The notes beneath the pieces were generated by a model. The model had not been told where the DNA came from, searched no databases, and saw nothing but the letters and a program-made list of their open reading frames with translations. DNA of 64,000 bases from Gymnodinialimonas sp. 202GB13-11 (GTDB lineage: Bacteria > Pseudomonadota > Alphaproteobacteria > Rhodobacterales > Rhodobacteraceae). The translations under genes and the position numbers were made by a program. Position 1 is the first letter of the stretch. Every line of letters starts with the position of its first letter. The DNA is taken from contig NZ_JBFRBH010000001.1 of the NCBI RefSeq assembly GCF_040932485.1, positions 248,001-312,000 of the forward strand, given 5' to 3'. Of this stretch, positions 61,929 through 64,000 are shown piece after piece.

Positions 61929-62711
61929 ATGATCCGAGCCGTCGTCTGGGGCGAGAACGTCCATGAACGTGAAAACCCCATCGTAGCCGGGGTCTACCCC
62001 AAGGGTCTGCATGGTTGCATCGCCGACGCATTAAACGCGGCGGACGGGATAAGCGCGACAACCGCCACCCTTCAAGAGCCTGAACATGGGCTACCACAAT
62101 CGCGACTGGACGAGACAGATGTGTTGCTTTGGTGGGGCCACGCCGCCCACGGGGATGTCAGTGATGAAGTGGTGGAGCGCGTGGTTGAAGCCGTCTGGGG
62201 CGGTATGGGTCTGATCCTTTTGCATTCTTCTCATTTCGCAAAGGTTTTCAAACGGCTGATGGGCACGCCCTGCAACCTCACTTGGCGCGAAGCGGGGGAA
62301 CGTGAACGCCTATGGGTTTCTGCCCGTCAGCACCCCATTGCGCGTGGCCTGCCAGATCATTTTGAGCTGGAACATGAAGAGATGTACGGAGAGCCCTTCG
62401 CCGTGCCGGAGCCGCTGGAAACTGTCTTCATCAGCTGGTTTCAGGGCGGCGAAGTCTTCCGATCCGGTTTGACCTACCGTCGTGGCGCGGGCAAAGTCTT
62501 CTATTTCCGCCCCGGACACGAGACATATCCTACCTATTTCGACCCCAACATTCGCCGCGTTTTGGTCAACGCCACCCGATGGGCGCACAATCCCGAAGCC
62601 CGTCAGTCGTCTGATTGGGACGCACCCAACATTGACGTTAGTGATGCGTTGGAACCCCTCGAACATCGCGGTGCGAAGCTTCACAAAGAGGGTGACGCTG
62701 GATTCCAATAG
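61929..62711 (+). CDS. ThuA-domain protein (trehalose utilisation-like)
   Basis: This 260-residue protein has the ThuA glutamine-amidotransferase-like fold. [33 protein letters not shown] at the N-terminus, [43 protein letters not shown] and [18 protein letters not shown] follow the family order. In rhizobia ThuA acts with ThuB on trehalose and related disaccharides via 3-keto intermediates. Here it is the last gene of the operon and no ThuB (Gfo/Idh/MocA) gene is next to it. Confidence 0.92.
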   Translation: MIRAVVWGENVHERENPIVAGVYPKGLHGCIADALNAADGISATTATLQEPEHGLPQSRLDETDVLLWWGHAAHGDVSDEVVERVVEAVWGGMGLILLHSSHFAKVFKRLMGTPCNLTWREAGERERLWVSARQHPIARGLPDHFELEHEEMYGEPFAVPEPLETVFISWFQGGEVFRSGLTYRRGAGKVFYFRPGHETYPTYFDPNIRRVLVNATRWAHNPEARQSSDWDAPNIDVSDALEPLEHRGAKLHKEGDAGFQ

Positions 62712-63094
62712 CCACTTCGACCGATATCATTTGGAACTTTTGTTGGCTTGGAACTTTGCGACCTGCCAAAAGGTGAAATTTCATGCCACGGCAGCGTCGG
62801 CCACTTGGAGAAACACAGCTTACAAAGCGGGCCTTTGGCCAACGCCCCTGCTTCGCGCGGTTTCTTTGCTATTCTACGACACCTGTCGTGGTTCATTTGG
62901 GGCCATTTGCTTACACGGCATGGTCCGGTCGGTCTTCTCTTGAAGAGTGATCTGTTTGTGAAGAATTCTGTAAATGCAGATGACCCTAGCGGCGTTTCAG
63001 ACGCCCCCGTGACTCAGCGGTGGAGGCAGGTGTCGTGGGATAGAAGCTGCAGCCCTCGCACGGGCGCTTGAATGGATGGAAGTGATGGGCTGAG
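62712..63094. other. 383-base region with no supportable gene
   Basis: The region lies between two convergent genes, appears lower in GC than its flanks, and every long frame is low quality. CGACA-CC-TGTCG near 62876-62887 is a short hairpin. A 26-codon open stretch (63013-63093) ending AALARALEWMEVMG could be a remnant of a lost gene, but this is too short to call. No terminator with a clear T-tract is visible. Confidence 0.4.
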
Positions 63095-64000
63095 CTAGCC
63101 CGCGCGCGGCATCTCGGTCGCCCCGATCTGGGCCAGTGTGATGCTGGTCTCTGATGTTAGAACGGACCAAAGCTGCTCCAAACCCTCTTCCCCACCAGCA
63201 GCGATTGCGAACTGCAAGACGCGCCCGAAAAAGGCGAAGTCTGCGCCCTGCATGTAGGCTTTGACCACATCCTCGCCGCTGCGCAAACCGGTATCGAAGA
63301 ACAACGGGTAGTCGGGGCCAACGGCCTCGCGGATCGCTGGCAGGACAGAGATCGGGGCAGGGGCACTTTCCAATTGTCGAGCGCCGTGGCTGGATACCTG
63401 AATGGCATCGACGCCCTCTGACTTGAGGCGTCCGGCATCTTCCGGATCGAGCACGCCTTTCACCACCAGATTGCCCTTCCAGGCCTCCCGCAATTGCTTA
63501 AGCGTGTCCCAATCCGCCTTTGCTCGGCTCGCCTTCCGGTCAAAGGAAAAGCCATCCATCCGAAAATTTGCCATGTCAGGTTTGCCTGCAAGAAGCGAAG
63601 TTATGGACCAGCGCGGGTGCAAGGCGAAGTCGAGGAACTGCCACGGACCTATGCGGAAGGGCATGGTGAAGCCGTGGCGGAGTTCGCGGGGGCGGCGGCC
63701 AACCTCAGGGACATCGACGGTCAGAACAAGAGTCTCATAACCCGCGGCTTTGGCCCGCTCCACGAGCTTGAAGGTCTCCGTCCCATCGCCTGAGAAATAG
63801 AGCTGGAACCATGCATGGCCCTGAGCTTCTTCTATAATATCTTCTAGTGGCGTGGATGATACGGTGGACACGCCCAAAGGCACCTCCTCCCGTGCGGCCA
63901 GGCGCGCCAGCATCAGGTCGGCGCCGGGGCCGGAAAGGTTGCACATGCCCATCGGCGAGATGCCGAAAGGGGCTTTTGTTTTCCGTCCAAAAACCGTGGA
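63095..64000 (-). CDS. FMN-dependent alpha-hydroxy-acid dehydrogenase (5' end beyond window)
   Basis: The frame runs from the window edge to a stop at 63095, so the N-terminus is missing. An internal Met at 63952 is not the start: the upstream codons up to 64000 continue the family sequence (TVFGRKTKAPFGISP, then MGMCNLSGPGAD). QVSSHGARQLESAP carries the catalytic His and Arg, and FFDTGLRSGEDVVKAYMQGADFAFFG the FMN phosphate site. It is related to LldD and mandelate dehydrogenase; the ARQLESAP loop differs from the GGRQLDG of the lactate enzyme at 28755, suggesting another substrate. It lies next to the sugar/hydroxyacid operon but on the opposite strand. Confidence 0.92.
   Translation of the reverse strand, partial: STVFGRKTKAPFGISPMGMCNLSGPGADLMLARLAAREEVPLGVSTVSSTPLEDIIEEAQGHAWFQLYFSGDGTETFKLVERAKAAGYETLVLTVDVPEVGRRPRELRHGFTMPFRIGPWQFLDFALHPRWSITSLLAGKPDMANFRMDGFSFDRKASRAKADWDTLKQLREAWKGNLVVKGVLDPEDAGRLKSEGVDAIQVSSHGARQLESAPAPISVLPAIREAVGPDYPLFFDTGLRSGEDVVKAYMQGADFAFFGRVLQFAIAAGGEEGLEQLWSVLTSETSITLAQIGATEMPRAG

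Noticed and set aside
44361-64000. Duplicate tRNA-Ser 3' end as an island attachment site
   Set aside because: I did not find a second copy of GGGTTCGAATCCC...CCGCCA in the window, and there is no integrase gene; island status stays a hypothesis.

Overview
The window is a gene-dense, GC-rich stretch from an alphaproteobacterium, most likely a marine Rhodobacterales (Roseobacter-type) species. Supporting signs are the gene order ihfB - lapA - trpF - trpB, an NDUFS4-like complex I accessory subunit, a DUF1989/GcvT fusion beside a betaine-type transporter, and frequent GTG/TTG starts with 4-bp overlaps between genes. I cannot name the species from sequence alone. No rRNA, CRISPR array, prophage or intact insertion sequence is visible. 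Two tRNAs are present: tRNA-Arg(TCT) and tRNA-Ser(GCT).

Layout. 1-9.8 kb: truncated exported protein, trmL, small membrane and zinc-ribbon proteins, then a reduced exopolysaccharide group (DUF1972 glycosyltransferase, priming sugar transferase, Wza-like export lipoprotein) split by a metallophosphatase, followed by small exported and hypothetical proteins. 9.8-16.8 kb: membrane protein, uvrB, a secreted Asp-box protein, NDUFS4-like subunit, GNAT. 16.9-21 kb: tRNA-Arg, ihfB, lapA, trpF, trpB and a coupled M20 amidohydrolase. 21-29.9 kb: pth operon, oxidoreductase, FkbM methyltransferase, agmatine-deiminase-like protein, rplY, MFS transporter, lldD. 30-38.7 kb: Acg-type nitroreductase with a MarR regulator and a strong palindromic operator, trpA, MATE pump, HWE histidine kinase with a single-domain response regulator, acyl-CoA dehydrogenase. 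38.7-44.4 kb: LysR, ychF, ArsR/SRPBCC/VOC operon, rarD, tRNA-Ser.

44.5-64 kb looks accessory and catabolic. Directly after tRNA-Ser lies an oxidative mini-cluster (2OG-Fe(II) oxygenase, SDR, CmcJ/NvfI-type oxidoreductase, LysR). Next is a module with a divergent LacI regulator, a perfect LacI-type palindrome, a 774-residue DUF1989-GcvT fusion enzyme and a ProXVW-type ABC importer, which I read as uptake and tetrahydrofolate-dependent demethylation of an unidentified betaine-like or N-methylated compound. Then comes a sugar operon resembling thuEFGKA/thuR: binding protein, two permeases, a D-2-hydroxyacid dehydrogenase, ATPase, LacI and a ThuA-domain protein. It has no Gfo/Idh/MocA (ThuB) partner inside the window. 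The window ends inside an FMN-dependent alpha-hydroxy-acid dehydrogenase gene.

The two best candidates for undescribed biology are the DUF1989-GcvT/ProXVW/LacI module (48.4-55.4 kb) and the ThuA operon with a hydroxyacid dehydrogenase (55.7-62.7 kb). Both have the import genes, enzyme and regulator in one unit, and both show a visible operator and a stem-loop after the binding-protein gene.
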